The notes below the pieces were generated by a model that worked only from the letters and a program-made list of their open reading frames with translations, searched no databases and was not told where the DNA came from. Below are positions 9,133-19,675 of a stretch of DNA of 64,000 bases, piece by piece. The stretch is from Tepidimonas taiwanensis. Its GTDB lineage: Bacteria; Pseudomonadota; Gammaproteobacteria; Burkholderiales; Burkholderiaceae_C. The stretch's first letter is position 1, and the number at the start of each line of letters is the position of its first letter. Position numbers and translations under genes: made by a program. The stretch is taken from assembly GCF_020162115.1 (NCBI RefSeq), contig NZ_CP083911.1, positions 620,001 to 684,000 of the forward strand, in the 5' to 3' direction.

Positions 9133-9434
9133 GCCAACCGTGCGGGGTGTTCAACACGATGGCATAGACCTTATCACGCTTGTTGAGGAACGCAAAGTCG
9201 ACCCCACCCCAACCCCACAGGGGTACGGGCCGGCGTGGCGCATCGCAGCTGTGCACCGGGGCGTTCACGCACCGCCATAAGTGTGCGGCGCAGTCCCCAG
9301 AAGGGACATTGACAGAACGGGTGAGTTCCCATCAGCGGTGCGGCGATGGGGCCGCACCTGCTTCGATCCACGACGGCCGGGAGACGCCTCGGCCGCGGCG
9401 AGGGCCCGTCGCCCCCCCCCCCGCTGCAGGGGCC
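9133..9434. other. Gap of 302 bases between the regulator start and the rpoD 3' end, with a C11 tract
   Basis: No gene is supported. The part next to the regulator gene should contain its promoter, but I see only a weak candidate (TTTGCG, 17 bases, TAAGGT on the minus strand). Near rpoD there is a GC-rich inverted repeat (GCCTCG/CGAGG, about 9387-9403) without a T-run, and a run of eleven C at 9412-9422, 12 bases past the rpoD stop codon. Confidence 0.5.
9412..9422. repeat. C11 homopolymer just after rpoD
   Basis: Eleven consecutive C on the plus strand (G11 in the rpoD transcript) between the rpoD stop codon at 9435 and a GC-rich hairpin. It is outside any coding region. Such tracts are unstable in replication and error-prone in sequencing. 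Confidence 0.8.
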
Positions 9435-11780
<2,346 letters not shown>

Positions 11781-12135
11781 GGCAAACGCTTTCTGCCCGG
11801 CTTACGGCCCGGGCGGGTGGAAGACGAACCAGCTCTCGGCGGCTGCGGCCGGCGGGGCCCCGGTGCCATCGGCGCTCGACACAGGCGACGACGGAAGTAC
11901 GCGGGCACGCACGCCGCAACCCGCCACGCCCCGAAATGGGGGTGGCCAGCCGATTTCGCAAGCGGGGAGGGCGAACATTTGGTGTGCAGTCCTTGCGGTG
12001 GCGGCGGCAGGCGTTGGGGCCAGCCGCCGTGGCCGAAGGCGGGGTGTCGTATCCCGCGCGGGATCACCCGGGTGTGCTGCATCGGGTGTGTGGCCGTGAC
12101 CGGAGGTGCTGCTGTCGCACTTGCGAAACCTTTCA
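11781..12135 (-). other. Leader region of 355 bases between dnaG and rpoD
   Basis: No protein gene is supported. If the promoter at 12135-12162 drives rpoD, this is a long 5' untranslated leader. It is GC-rich with several short inverted repeats. An open minus-strand frame spans it, but its Pro/Arg-rich composition looks like chance in high-GC DNA. No known riboswitch or thermometer motif was recognised. Confidence 0.5.
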
Positions 12136-12162
12136 TTATACCGAGTCATCGCCCTGTTGCAA
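12135..12162 (-). promoter_or_regulatory. Sigma-70 promoter for rpoD inside the end of dnaG
   Basis: On the minus strand TTGCAA (12157-12162) is followed after 16 bases by a perfect TATAAT (12135-12140). The -10 box overlaps the dnaG stop codon at 12136-12138. It points at rpoD, about 350 bases away, and would let rpoD be transcribed independently of dnaG. Confidence 0.7.
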
Positions 12163-14125
12163 GCGCATGCGTTCCGCGACGATCGCGCGGTAGCGCTGCA
12201 GCGCGTCGGGGTCGTGCGGCGCCCGTGCGATCCATTCGGTCTCCTCGCGCTTGAGCCGTTCGATGCGCAGCCGCCGCAGGAGTTCGCGCAGTTCGGTGCG
12301 CACCTCGTCCGGGGTCGCGGCGGGGGCGTCGGTCGCGGCCTCGTCGAAGCGCGCCAGCCACAGCCCGCTGTCGTGCAGCGCGACGGCCAGTGCCTCGAAC
12401 GGCTCACCGCGCAGCGCCTCACGCAGCGCCGCCCACGGTTGCGGCCCGTGCTCCAGCCACTGCCGCTCCAGCCACGCGAAAAGCGGTCCGTGCGGCGGCG
12501 GTTCCTCCGCGAGCAGCGCGTGGTCGTCGGCGGTGAGCCAGTCCCACGCCTGCGGGGTGCTCAGCACGATGCGCGCGACGCGGTCGGCGCGGTCGAGCAG
12601 GCCGCGCGCGGCGCGCTGCGCCCGGCGCGCGGCCGTGCGGTCGGTGGCCAGGCGGTGTGCGGCGCCTGCTGTGGGGGGTGGGCGCCGCCGCCCCGCCCGG
12701 ATGCGGCGGCGGTCTGTCGTCCGGCATCGCCGCGGCGGGCGCGGCGCGCGCCCGGCGTTCGGCCGGGGGGCGTGCGGCGGCGGGGGCGTGTGTCCCCGCG
12801 CGGCGGGGGCCGGAGGACCACACGGCCAGCAGCTCGCGCGGCTCCAGTGCGACCGCGTCGGCCAGTTCGTGCAGCAGCTGGCGCTTGAGTGCGCCCTCGG
12901 GCATCGCGCTCCACAACGGCTGCGCTTGCACGCTCAGGCGCGCGCGCCCCTCTGGGGTCGCGAGGTCGCAGTCGGCCGATGCCGCTTCCAGCAGGAAGCG
13001 GCTCAGCGGCACGGCGTCGCGCACCGCTGCGGCGAACGCCTCGGCCCCGTGCGCGCGCACGTAGCTGTCCGGGTCGTGCTCCGGCGGCAGGAACAGAAAA
13101 CGCACGCTGCGCGTGTCGCTGGCGTAGGGCAGGGCGGCTTCGAGCGCGCGCCGCGCCGCGCGACGTCCCGCCGCGTCGCCGTCGAAGGCAAACACCACCG
13201 TGTCGCTGAAGCGAAACAGCTTGCGCACGTGGTCCGCGGTGCACGCGGTGCCCAGTGTCGCCACCGCGTTCGCAAAGCCCTGCTGCGCCAGCGCCACCAC
13301 GTCCATGTAGCCCTCGGTCACGAGGACGTAGCCCATCTGCCGGATCGCGCTGCGCGCCTCGAACAGCCCGTACAGCTCCTCCCCCTTGCGGAACACCGGC
13401 GTCTCGGGTGAGTTCAGATATTTCGGTTCGCCGCCGTCGAGCACGCGGCCGCCGAAGCCGATGACCTCGCCCTTGACGTTGCGGATGGGGAACATGATGC
13501 GGTCGCGGAAGCGGTCGTAGCGCCGCTGACCCGGCGCGTCGGGCTCGCCGTCGCCCTCGGCGGCGATGACCAGCCCCGATTCCACCAGCCGCTCGTCCTG
13601 GTAGTCGCCGAACACGGTGGACAGAAAGCGCCAGCCCGGCGGCGCGTAGCCGAGCCCGAAGGTCTTCGCGATCTGGCCCGTGAGTCCGCGGCCCTTGAGG
13701 TAGTCGATCGCGCGCGGCGCGGCCTTGAGCTGGCGCTGGTAGGCGCGCGCCGCCTGGCCCAGGATCTCGGTCAGTGTCGCCTGCCGCTGGCGCTGCGCGG
13801 CGTCGCGCGCGCGCTCCTGAGGGGAGCGCTCGTCCTGCGGCACGGTGAGCCCCGCCTGTTGGGCGAGTTCGCGCACCGCCTCCGGAAAGTTCAGCCCGGC
13901 CTGAGCCATCAGGAAGTCGATCGCGTTGCCATGCGCCCCGCAGCCAAAGCAGTGGTAGAACTGCTTGGCAGGACTGACCGTGAACGAGGGCGACTTTTCC
14001 GCGTGGAACGGGCACAGGCCGACAAAATTGACCCCTTTTTTGCGCAGCGCGACGTAGCGCCCCACGACCTCGACGAGGTCGGTGCGGGCGAGCAGCTCTT
14101 GCAGGAATGCGGTGGGGATCGTCAC
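12136..14125 (-). CDS. dnaG: DNA primase, split by a one-base frameshift
   Basis: Makes RNA primers for replication. The N-terminal CHC2 zinc finger is clear (CPFHAEKSPSF, YHCFGCGAHG), then the primase core and Toprim domain (VLVTEGYMDVVAL, FAFDGDAAGRRAA). After the linker at about residue 480 the frame changes: one frame runs on to a stop at 12419, while the helicase-binding C-terminal domain (STPQAWDWLTADDHALLAEE) is in another frame ending at 12136. The frames join if one base is removed from the G6 run at 12673-12678. Then 14125-12136 is exactly 663 codons (662 residues), the expected length. GTG at 14125 is chosen because it gives the family start (VTIPTAFLQELLARTD); a TTG at 14149 is also possible. 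As dnaG is essential, a sequencing or assembly error is most likely. Confidence 0.9.
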
Positions 14126-14165
14126 GGCGGGCGGGGCGGGCGTGACCAACGGGCCGGGGGGCCGT

Positions 14166-16961
14166 TCAGGCCGGCGTCGCCGGTGTCTGGGGCTGGCGCG
14201 CCTGCGCCTCGAAGTCGGCCAGCGGCACGGGGCGGCCGAAATGATAGCCCTGCAGCACGTGGCAGCCCAGCGCGACCAGATGGTCTGCCTGCTGGCCGGT
14301 CTCCACGCCCTCCGCGACCACCGTCAGCCCGAGCTGGCGGCCCAGCGTGACAATGGTGCGTACGATGGCCTGCTCGCGCCGCGACCCGCTGTTCGTGCCG
14401 CCATCGAGCCGGGCGACGAAGCGCTGGTCGATCTTCACGATGTCGAACGGCAGCTCCGCGAGGTACGCCAGCGACGAGTACCCGGTGCCGAAGTCGTCGA
14501 GTGCCAGCGTCACCCCCAGCGCGTCGAGTCGCTCCAGCACCTGGCGCGCGCGCGCGAGGTCGTGCAGGAACATCGATTCCGTCACCTCCAGCTCCAGCCG
14601 GTCGGCACGGATGCCGCTGTCGCGCAGCGCGGCGGCAACGGTGTCGACGAAGTCGGGCTGCGTGAACTGGCGCACGCTGACGTTGACCGCGAGCCGCAGC
14701 GACGCCAGCGCCGGGTCGTCCTGCCAGCGGCGCAGCGTCGCGCACGCCTGCCGCAACACGTGGGTGCCGATCGGCACGATCAGTCCCGACTCCTCGGCCA
14801 GCGGGATGAACTGCGCGGGCGACACGAGCGTGCCGTCGCCGCGCTGCCAGCGCAGCAAGATTTCGCCGCCCACCCGACGGCCGGCCGCGTCCACCTGCGG
14901 CTGGCAATACAGGCGCAGCTCGTCGTGCGCGATGGCGCCGCCGAGCGCCTGCAGCAGGTCCAGCCGCTCGCGCAGCGCCGCCTCCTGGCGTGGATCGAAG
15001 AAGTGGACGGTGTTGCGCCCGGCGGCCTTCGCGGCGTGCATCGCCATGTCGGCCTGCCGCGTGAGTTCGTCGGCGTCGTGCTGGCCGTCGATCAGCGTCA
15101 CGCCGACGCTGGCGGTCAGCGCCAGTTGTGCCCCGTCGGCCTGCGGGAAAGGCGCGCGCAGCGCCTCCAGCACCCGCTGCGCGAGCGCCCGGGCGGCGTC
15201 CATGGCAGTGGCGCGGTCGTGCCGCAGCGGCGGGGCGAGCAGCGCGAACTCGTCTGCGCCGAGCCGCGCCGCCTCACCGCCAGCGGGTAGCAGCGCGCGC
15301 AGCCGCTGGGCGGCCTCGCACAGCAGGGCATCGCCGCGCGACAGGCCGTGCGCATCGTTGAAATCCTTGAAGCGGTCGAGGTCGACGATCAGCAGCACGC
15401 CGATCGCCCCATCGCGGCGGGCGTCTTGCACCGTTTCGCTCAGCCGCTCGCGCATGCCGACACGGTTGAGCAGCCCCGTCAGCCCGTCGTGGTAGGTCAG
15501 CTCGCTGATGCGGGCCTCCGTCTGGCGGCGCCACGTTGCGTCGGTCAGCAACGCGATGTAATGCTCGACGGCGCCCTGTCGGTTGCGCTGCGCGGAGATC
15601 GTCAAGGCCTGCGGGTAGGTCGTGCCGTCCTTGCGCCGGTTCCAGATCTCGCCCTGCCAGACGCCGACTTGTTCGATCGTCTCCCACATCAGGCGGTAGA
15701 ACTCGGCGTCGTGCCGGCCGGAGGACAGCAGCCGGGGCGTCTGGCCGAGGACTTCGCTGGCGGTGTAGCCGGTGATCGCGGTGAAGGCACGGTTGACGCG
15801 CACGATGCGCTGCCGCGCATCGGTGATGAGGACGCCGACGTCGCCGCTGTTCAGGATGCCCGCGAGCAGTGCCTGCTCGCGCAGCAGTTGCCGCAGCCGC
15901 TGGCGCTGCCACGCCAGCACCGCCACCGCCGCCAGCAGCGCGAGCGCCAGCGCCACGGCGGCGGCGATCTCCCCCGCGTAGATGCGCACGGTTTCCCGCC
16001 ACGTGAGCGTCGGTACACCGTAGGGTGGCGCGCGCAGCTCGCGCAACAGGCGCTGGACACTGGCATACGACGCCGGCGGGACGAAACCGACGACCTGTTC
16101 GGCCACATCACCGGCTGCCGCATCGGTGGGGACGATGTCGAGCAACGCCGCGGCGAGCCGCCGCCGAACCTCTTCGGGCATCCCGGGCAGCGTCAACACC
16201 GGCCACTCGGGATACAGCGGCGTGCTCACCGAATAGGGATAGTCGCTCAGGTCCTGCCGCTCCAGCACCCGCAGCAGCCCCGCCGGGACCTGGCCATGGG
16301 CGACCAGGGCTTCCCACACCCCTTCGCGCGCCACTGCGGCGTCGGCACGGCCGCTCAGCAACGCGCGGATCGTGTCCTCGTGCCCGTTGCCCTTCACTTC
16401 CAACCACGTGACGCGCGAGGGCGAGATCCCGCGGCGCCACAGCTCGAATTCCGGCAGGCGCCGCGCGCCGAAGGCTTGCGCATCGACGGTGGCGACGGTG
16501 CGCCCGGCCAGGTCGGCCCAGCGGTGCAGTGGGCTGTCGGAGCGCACCAGCACCGCCACCCCAAACGCCTGCAGCGTGTCCTGCCCGACACGGCGCACCA
16601 CCGTCGCGATCGCGGGCGACGCGCCTTCGTCGGCCTGCAGCTGCACGGCGTGCCCGGGGTTGGTGATCACGACGTCGATGGCACGTGTGGCCACCGCCTC
16701 CCGCAATTCGGGCAGGGTCAGCCAGCGCCAGCGAATCGGCCGATCGGGCAGCCGCTGCTCCAGCGCGCGCTCCACCAGCGCCCAGCGTTGCTGCGCCAGC
16801 GGCAGCGGCTCGAAGCGCAACACCCCGATCGTGAGCGCGGCCGGGTCCTGGGCGCCCGCCGGGGCTGCCCACCCGAACAGCACGCCGAGCAGCAGGAGGC
16901 ACCGTCCCGCCGCCTGCCGCAGGCGGCGTCGCACGATGGCCAGTGGTCCGCGGCTTTGCAT
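14166..16961 (-). CDS. PhnD-like periplasmic domain fused to PAS, GGDEF and EAL domains
   Basis: A membrane c-di-GMP enzyme of 931 residues. It has a signal peptide (residues 1 to about 37, ending PAGAQD), a phosphonate/phosphate-binding-like periplasmic domain (about 42-300, ITNPGHAVQL and LLSGRADAAVAREGVWEAL), a membrane helix (about 325-350), a PAS domain (about 370-480), a GGDEF domain with the variant GADEF near 565, and an EAL domain with EIL for EAL near 697 but intact DDFGTGYSSLAYL and VVAEGVET. Activity of either half cannot be told from sequence. The ATG at 16961 shares one base with the stop of the upstream binding-protein gene (TGATG). It likely adjusts c-di-GMP to an anion or solute bound outside the membrane. 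Confidence 0.9.
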   Translation of the reverse strand: MQSRGPLAIVRRRLRQAAGRCLLLLGVLFGWAAPAGAQDPAALTIGVLRFEPLPLAQQRWALVERALEQRLPDRPIRWRWLTLPELREAVATRAIDVVITNPGHAVQLQADEGASPAIATVVRRVGQDTLQAFGVAVLVRSDSPLHRWADLAGRTVATVDAQAFGARRLPEFELWRRGISPSRVTWLEVKGNGHEDTIRALLSGRADAAVAREGVWEALVAHGQVPAGLLRVLERQDLSDYPYSVSTPLYPEWPVLTLPGMPEEVRRRLAAALLDIVPTDAAAGDVAEQVVGFVPPASYASVQRLLRELRAPPYGVPTLTWRETVRIYAGEIAAAVALALALLAAVAVLAWQRQRLRQLLREQALLAGILNSGDVGVLITDARQRIVRVNRAFTAITGYTASEVLGQTPRLLSSGRHDAEFYRLMWETIEQVGVWQGEIWNRRKDGTTYPQALTISAQRNRQGAVEHYIALLTDATWRRQTEARISELTYHDGLTGLLNRVGMRERLSETVQDARRDGAIGVLLIVDLDRFKDFNDAHGLSRGDALLCEAAQRLRALLPAGGEAARLGADEFALLAPPLRHDRATAMDAARALAQRVLEALRAPFPQADGAQLALTASVGVTLIDGQHDADELTRQADMAMHAAKAAGRNTVHFFDPRQEAALRERLDLLQALGGAIAHDELRLYCQPQVDAAGRRVGGEILLRWQRGDGTLVSPAQFIPLAEESGLIVPIGTHVLRQACATLRRWQDDPALASLRLAVNVSVRQFTQPDFVDTVAAALRDSGIRADRLELEVTESMFLHDLARARQVLERLDALGVTLALDDFGTGYSSLAYLAELPFDIVKIDQRFVARLDGGTNSGSRREQAIVRTIVTLGRQLGLTVVAEGVETGQQADHLVALGCHVLQGYHFGRPVPLADFEAQARQPQTPATPA

Positions 16962-17411
16962 CACGGCGCCTCCAGCGGCAGAAAATCCGTGACCGGCCCA
17001 GGCAGCGAGGCGACCACGGAGGGCAGGCCGTAGCCGCCATTGAGCGTGGTCATGAACGTCGCCAGCCCGCGCGTGGCAGTCGCGAGCCGCGGGTTCGGCC
17101 CGGCGAGCCATTCGCGTTGACCCGCCCAGTCGATCAGCCGCAGGCCGCGGAAGGTGCCTGCCACGTCACCCCGCGCCACGCCCAGCCACGGCGCAAGCCG
17201 GTAGGCGCTGTCGATCGGCAGCTCGTGCAGGTGCCGCTGCCCGTCGAAGAGCGAGCGCACCAGCGCGGGCAACCCGCGCGGGTGCGCGTCCAGCGCATCC
17301 GTGCGCACGGCGAGCACGTCCAGGATGGGGCGTTCGCGCGGCAGCTCGCGGCTGTCGAACAGCACCGGCACGCCGCGCGCGCGCAGGCGGCTCGCCACCG
17401 GCTCGTACGTC
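16961..17411 (-). pseudogene. 3' fragment of an NMT1/SsuA-like binding lipoprotein gene cut by an IS
   Basis: The C-terminal 150 codons of a type II periplasmic binding protein (YEPVASRLRARGVPVLFDSR onward). The 5' part lies at 19044-19645 beyond the insertion sequence. Removing the element and one TACGTC duplication gives an unbroken 348-residue protein reading …DVLVTYEPVASR… across the join. An ATG inside the IS end (17429-17431, reading MNISGATTYEP) is in frame with this fragment, so a shortened product without signal peptide could be made if transcribed. The stop overlaps the start of the PhnD-GGDEF-EAL gene by one base. Confidence 0.85.
17406..17411. repeat. Left 6-bp target duplication (TACGTC)
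   Basis: TACGTC directly precedes the IS left end and is repeated at 19044-19049 after the right end. Together the copies explain how the interrupted gene was one frame before insertion. Confidence 0.85.
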
Positions 17412-17447
17412 GTCGCCCCTGAAATATTCATAACAGCATGATTTTTC

Positions 17448-17476
17448 TTGTGTTATTGTCTGTTTGCGAGTACAAT
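17448..17476 (+). promoter_or_regulatory. Transposase promoter of IS copy 1
   Basis: TTGTGT (17448-17453), 17 bases, TACAAT (17471-17476), about 49 bases before the transposase ATG. The ribosome site TGGGAG lies about eight bases before that ATG. Confidence 0.6.
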
Positions 17477-17524
17477 TTCCCCCAGATTTGATGGTCTGAT
17501 GCGCCGTTTTCTGGGAGTTTTGCG

Positions 17525-19021
17525 ATGTTTGCCTGCCCCGCCACCGAGGACTTCTTCCGCGCCCGGCTCGATCAGATGATCGACCTGCGCCATCCGCTGG
17601 CGGTGTTGTCCTCACGCATGCCGTGGCAGGAGTTGGAAGCAAGGCTGTCGCACCTGTTCATGCGCAAAGCGCGCGCAGGTGTCGCGATGCCCGATCTGGA
17701 CCTCTTTGGCGAATCTCCGGTGCGCGCAGCTCGGGCGTCCAACGCAGGCCGACCCCGCGTGCCGCTGCGCGTGATGATCGCGCTGCTGTATCTGAAGCAC
17801 GCCTTCAACGAGTCGGACGAAGGGGTGGTCGAGCGCTGGGGCGAAACCCCCACATGGCAGTTCTTCTCGGGGCGGGCGTACTTTGAACATCGCCGGCCGT
17901 GCGACGCCACGACGCTGGTGAAGTTTCGCCGGCTGCTGGGCGAAGAAGGCGTGGAAGAACTCTTGGCGCAGACCATCAACGTGGCGGTGGAAACCGGACT
18001 CATCAAGCCGCAGGAACTCAAGCGCGTGGTGGTGGACACCACCGTACAACCCAAGGCGGTGGCGCACCCCACCGACAGCCGGCTGCTGGAGACGGCACGC
18101 ACCAAGCTGGTGGAGGCGGCCAAGGCCGCCGGCATCGCCTTGAAGCAGACCTTTGCCAAGGAAGGCAAGGAGCTGGCCCGCAAGGCAGGACGCTATGCGC
18201 ACGCGCGGCAGTTTGCGCGCATGCGCCGGGTCATCAAGCGCCAGCGCACGATCGTGGCCAGGCTGCAGCGCGAGATCGAGCGCAAGGCCAGCCGCCTGGG
18301 GCAGGCCATCCAGAGTGCTCTTGGCCACACCCTCAACAAGGCGGCGCGTCTGGTGGCGCAGACTGCCAACCGAAAGACCGCCGACGGGACTCGAAAGCTC
18401 TACGCCTGGCACGCGCCGGAGGTGGAGTGCATCAACAAGGGCAAGGCCCGCTGCCCTTACGAGTTCGGCGTCAAGGTCGGCATTGCCAGCACCCTGAAGC
18501 ACAGCCTCATCGTCGCAGCCCGGGCCTTCCATGGCAACCCCTACGACGGGCACACGCTGCAAGCGCAGCTGGAGCAGGCCACGATCCTGATGCAGGACAC
18601 TGGCATCAAGCCCAGCACAGCGTTTGCCGATCTGGGCTACCGCGGGGTGGAAGCCGACATTGCGGATGTGCGCCTGGTGCACCGCGGCAAGATCAAGCGC
18701 CTCACGCAGCAGGAGCGCAAGCTGCTCAAGCGCCGCCAGGCCATCGAGCCGGTCATCGGGCACTTGAAGCAGGATCACCGCATGGACAGGTGCCACCTCA
18801 AGGGCGAGCAGGGTGACCGGCTGCACGCGGTGCTGTGCGCGGCGGGCTACAACATCCGCTGGCTGCTGCGCATGATCACGAAGAAGGGCGTGCCCTTCTT
18901 GAGGCGAGCTTTTTTGCGCCTCATTGCGGCCGTGCGCCTCATCGGCCGGTGGCTCGCCCAGCGGCGGCCAACCGAGTCCAGTGGCGCCAACCCTGCCCAG
19001 CTGCGGCTAAGGGCGGCGTGA
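17525..19021 (+). CDS. DDE transposase of IS copy 1
   Basis: A 498-residue transposase. The N-terminal DUF772-like region (RVPLRVMIALLYLKHAFNES) is followed by a DDE (Tnp_1-type) catalytic domain. Likely catalytic acids are in VVVDTTVQPKAVAHPTDSRL, in FADLGYRGVEAD, and near EPVIGHLKQDHRMDRCHLKG. A basic helical insert lies between the first two (about 185-275). The gene is uninterrupted and starts well, in contrast to its frameshifted relative at 29422-30913, which matches it along the whole length with many substitutions. Confidence 0.95.
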   Translation: MFACPATEDFFRARLDQMIDLRHPLAVLSSRMPWQELEARLSHLFMRKARAGVAMPDLDLFGESPVRAARASNAGRPRVPLRVMIALLYLKHAFNESDEGVVERWGETPTWQFFSGRAYFEHRRPCDATTLVKFRRLLGEEGVEELLAQTINVAVETGLIKPQELKRVVVDTTVQPKAVAHPTDSRLLETARTKLVEAAKAAGIALKQTFAKEGKELARKAGRYAHARQFARMRRVIKRQRTIVARLQREIERKASRLGQAIQSALGHTLNKAARLVAQTANRKTADGTRKLYAWHAPEVECINKGKARCPYEFGVKVGIASTLKHSLIVAARAFHGNPYDGHTLQAQLEQATILMQDTGIKPSTAFADLGYRGVEADIADVRLVHRGKIKRLTQQERKLLKRRQAIEPVIGHLKQDHRMDRCHLKGEQGDRLHAVLCAAGYNIRWLLRMITKKGVPFLRRAFLRLIAAVRLIGRWLAQRRPTESSGANPAQLRLRAA

Positions 19022-19043
19022 AAATGAATTTTTCAGGGACGAC

Positions 19044-19049
19044 TACGTC
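19044..19049. repeat. Right 6-bp target duplication (TACGTC)
   Basis: The second copy of TACGTC, directly after the right inverted repeat of IS copy 1. Confidence 0.85.
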
Positions 19050-19645
19050 ACGAGCACGTCCATGTCACCGCGGCTCCAAGCGGTTTCGTGCTCGTCGGGG
19101 GTGATGTGCACGGGGGTCACCTCGGCGTAGCGCAGCCCGACGCGTTCCAGCCACGTGTGTGCCATCAACTCGCCGACCATGCCGGCTTCGTGCCCGACGC
19201 GCAGGCCGCGCCGCCAAACGCCGCCCGATGGCAGCGGCCCGCCCATCACGACGTCGGCGCCGACCGACTGGTTGAACAGCGCCACCACCACCAACGGCGT
19301 GCCCTCGGCGTGCACGCGGATCGCTTCGTCGAGCGTGAGCGCGGCGGCCTGGACTGCGCCGGCGCGCAGCTGCTCGACGCTTTGCGTGGCGGAGGCCGTG
19401 CGCACCGCCTCGATGGCGGGGCCGTTGGACCACCACCCCATGTGGCGCGCCAACTCCAGCGGGGCATAACCCGGCCACGGGTGGTAGGCGACGCGCAGCG
19501 GCGGCTCGCGGCCGCACCCTGTCAACCCCCCAGTGGCCGCCAGCCACGCGGCGGCCCCGGCGAGGTGGATGGTCCGCCGCAACCACGCCCGTCGCCCGGG
19601 CGCGGCGACCGAGGGACACGGCAGGGGGGACGGGCGGTCGGACAT
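19044..19645 (-). pseudogene. 5' fragment of the NMT1/SsuA-like binding lipoprotein gene
   Basis: The first 200 codons of the interrupted gene, with ATG at 19645. The product begins with a signal peptide and a lipobox (LTGC), so the intact protein was a lipoprotein. The mature part opens LRVAYHPWPGYAPLELARHM, typical of the nitrate/sulfonate/taurine-binding (NMT1, SsuA, TauA) family. The fragment stops two bases into the IS (TAG at 19043-19045). It lies between a diguanylate cyclase gene 30 bases upstream and the PhnD-GGDEF-EAL gene downstream. The intact protein was therefore probably a solute sensor for c-di-GMP control rather than part of an ABC importer, since no permease genes are present. 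Confidence 0.85.
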
Positions 19646-19675
19646 CGGCGCAAGGGGCGGGTACCGGCCGGGAGC

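Larger units (their letters stand above)
17412..19043 (+). mobile_element. Insertion sequence copy 1, DDE transposase of the IS5/IS1182-like kind
   Basis: A complete element of 1632 bases. The ends are imperfect inverted repeats of 20 bases (17412-17431 and 19024-19043), beginning GTCGCCCCTGAAA and GTCGTCCCTGAAA, 18 of 20 matching. It is flanked by TACGTC on both sides. It carries one transposase gene with its own promoter, and both look intact, so it may be active. It lies in a minus-strand binding-protein gene with its transposase in the opposite direction. A divergent relative with the same kind of ends and also a 6-bp duplication lies at 29406-31027. I cannot name the IS group. Confidence 0.9.

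Noticed and set aside
9080..9268. A short minus-strand frame with a natural-looking stretch (GGVDFAFLNKRDKVYAIVL)
   Set aside because: It overlaps the start of the regulator gene, has no ribosome site and no recognisable family. I kept it only as part of the intergenic description.
12561..14015. A 484-codon minus-strand frame over dnaG
   Set aside because: It is the shifted-frame shadow of the primase gene, with Arg/Ala/Gly-rich composition; the real gene reads in the neighbouring frame.
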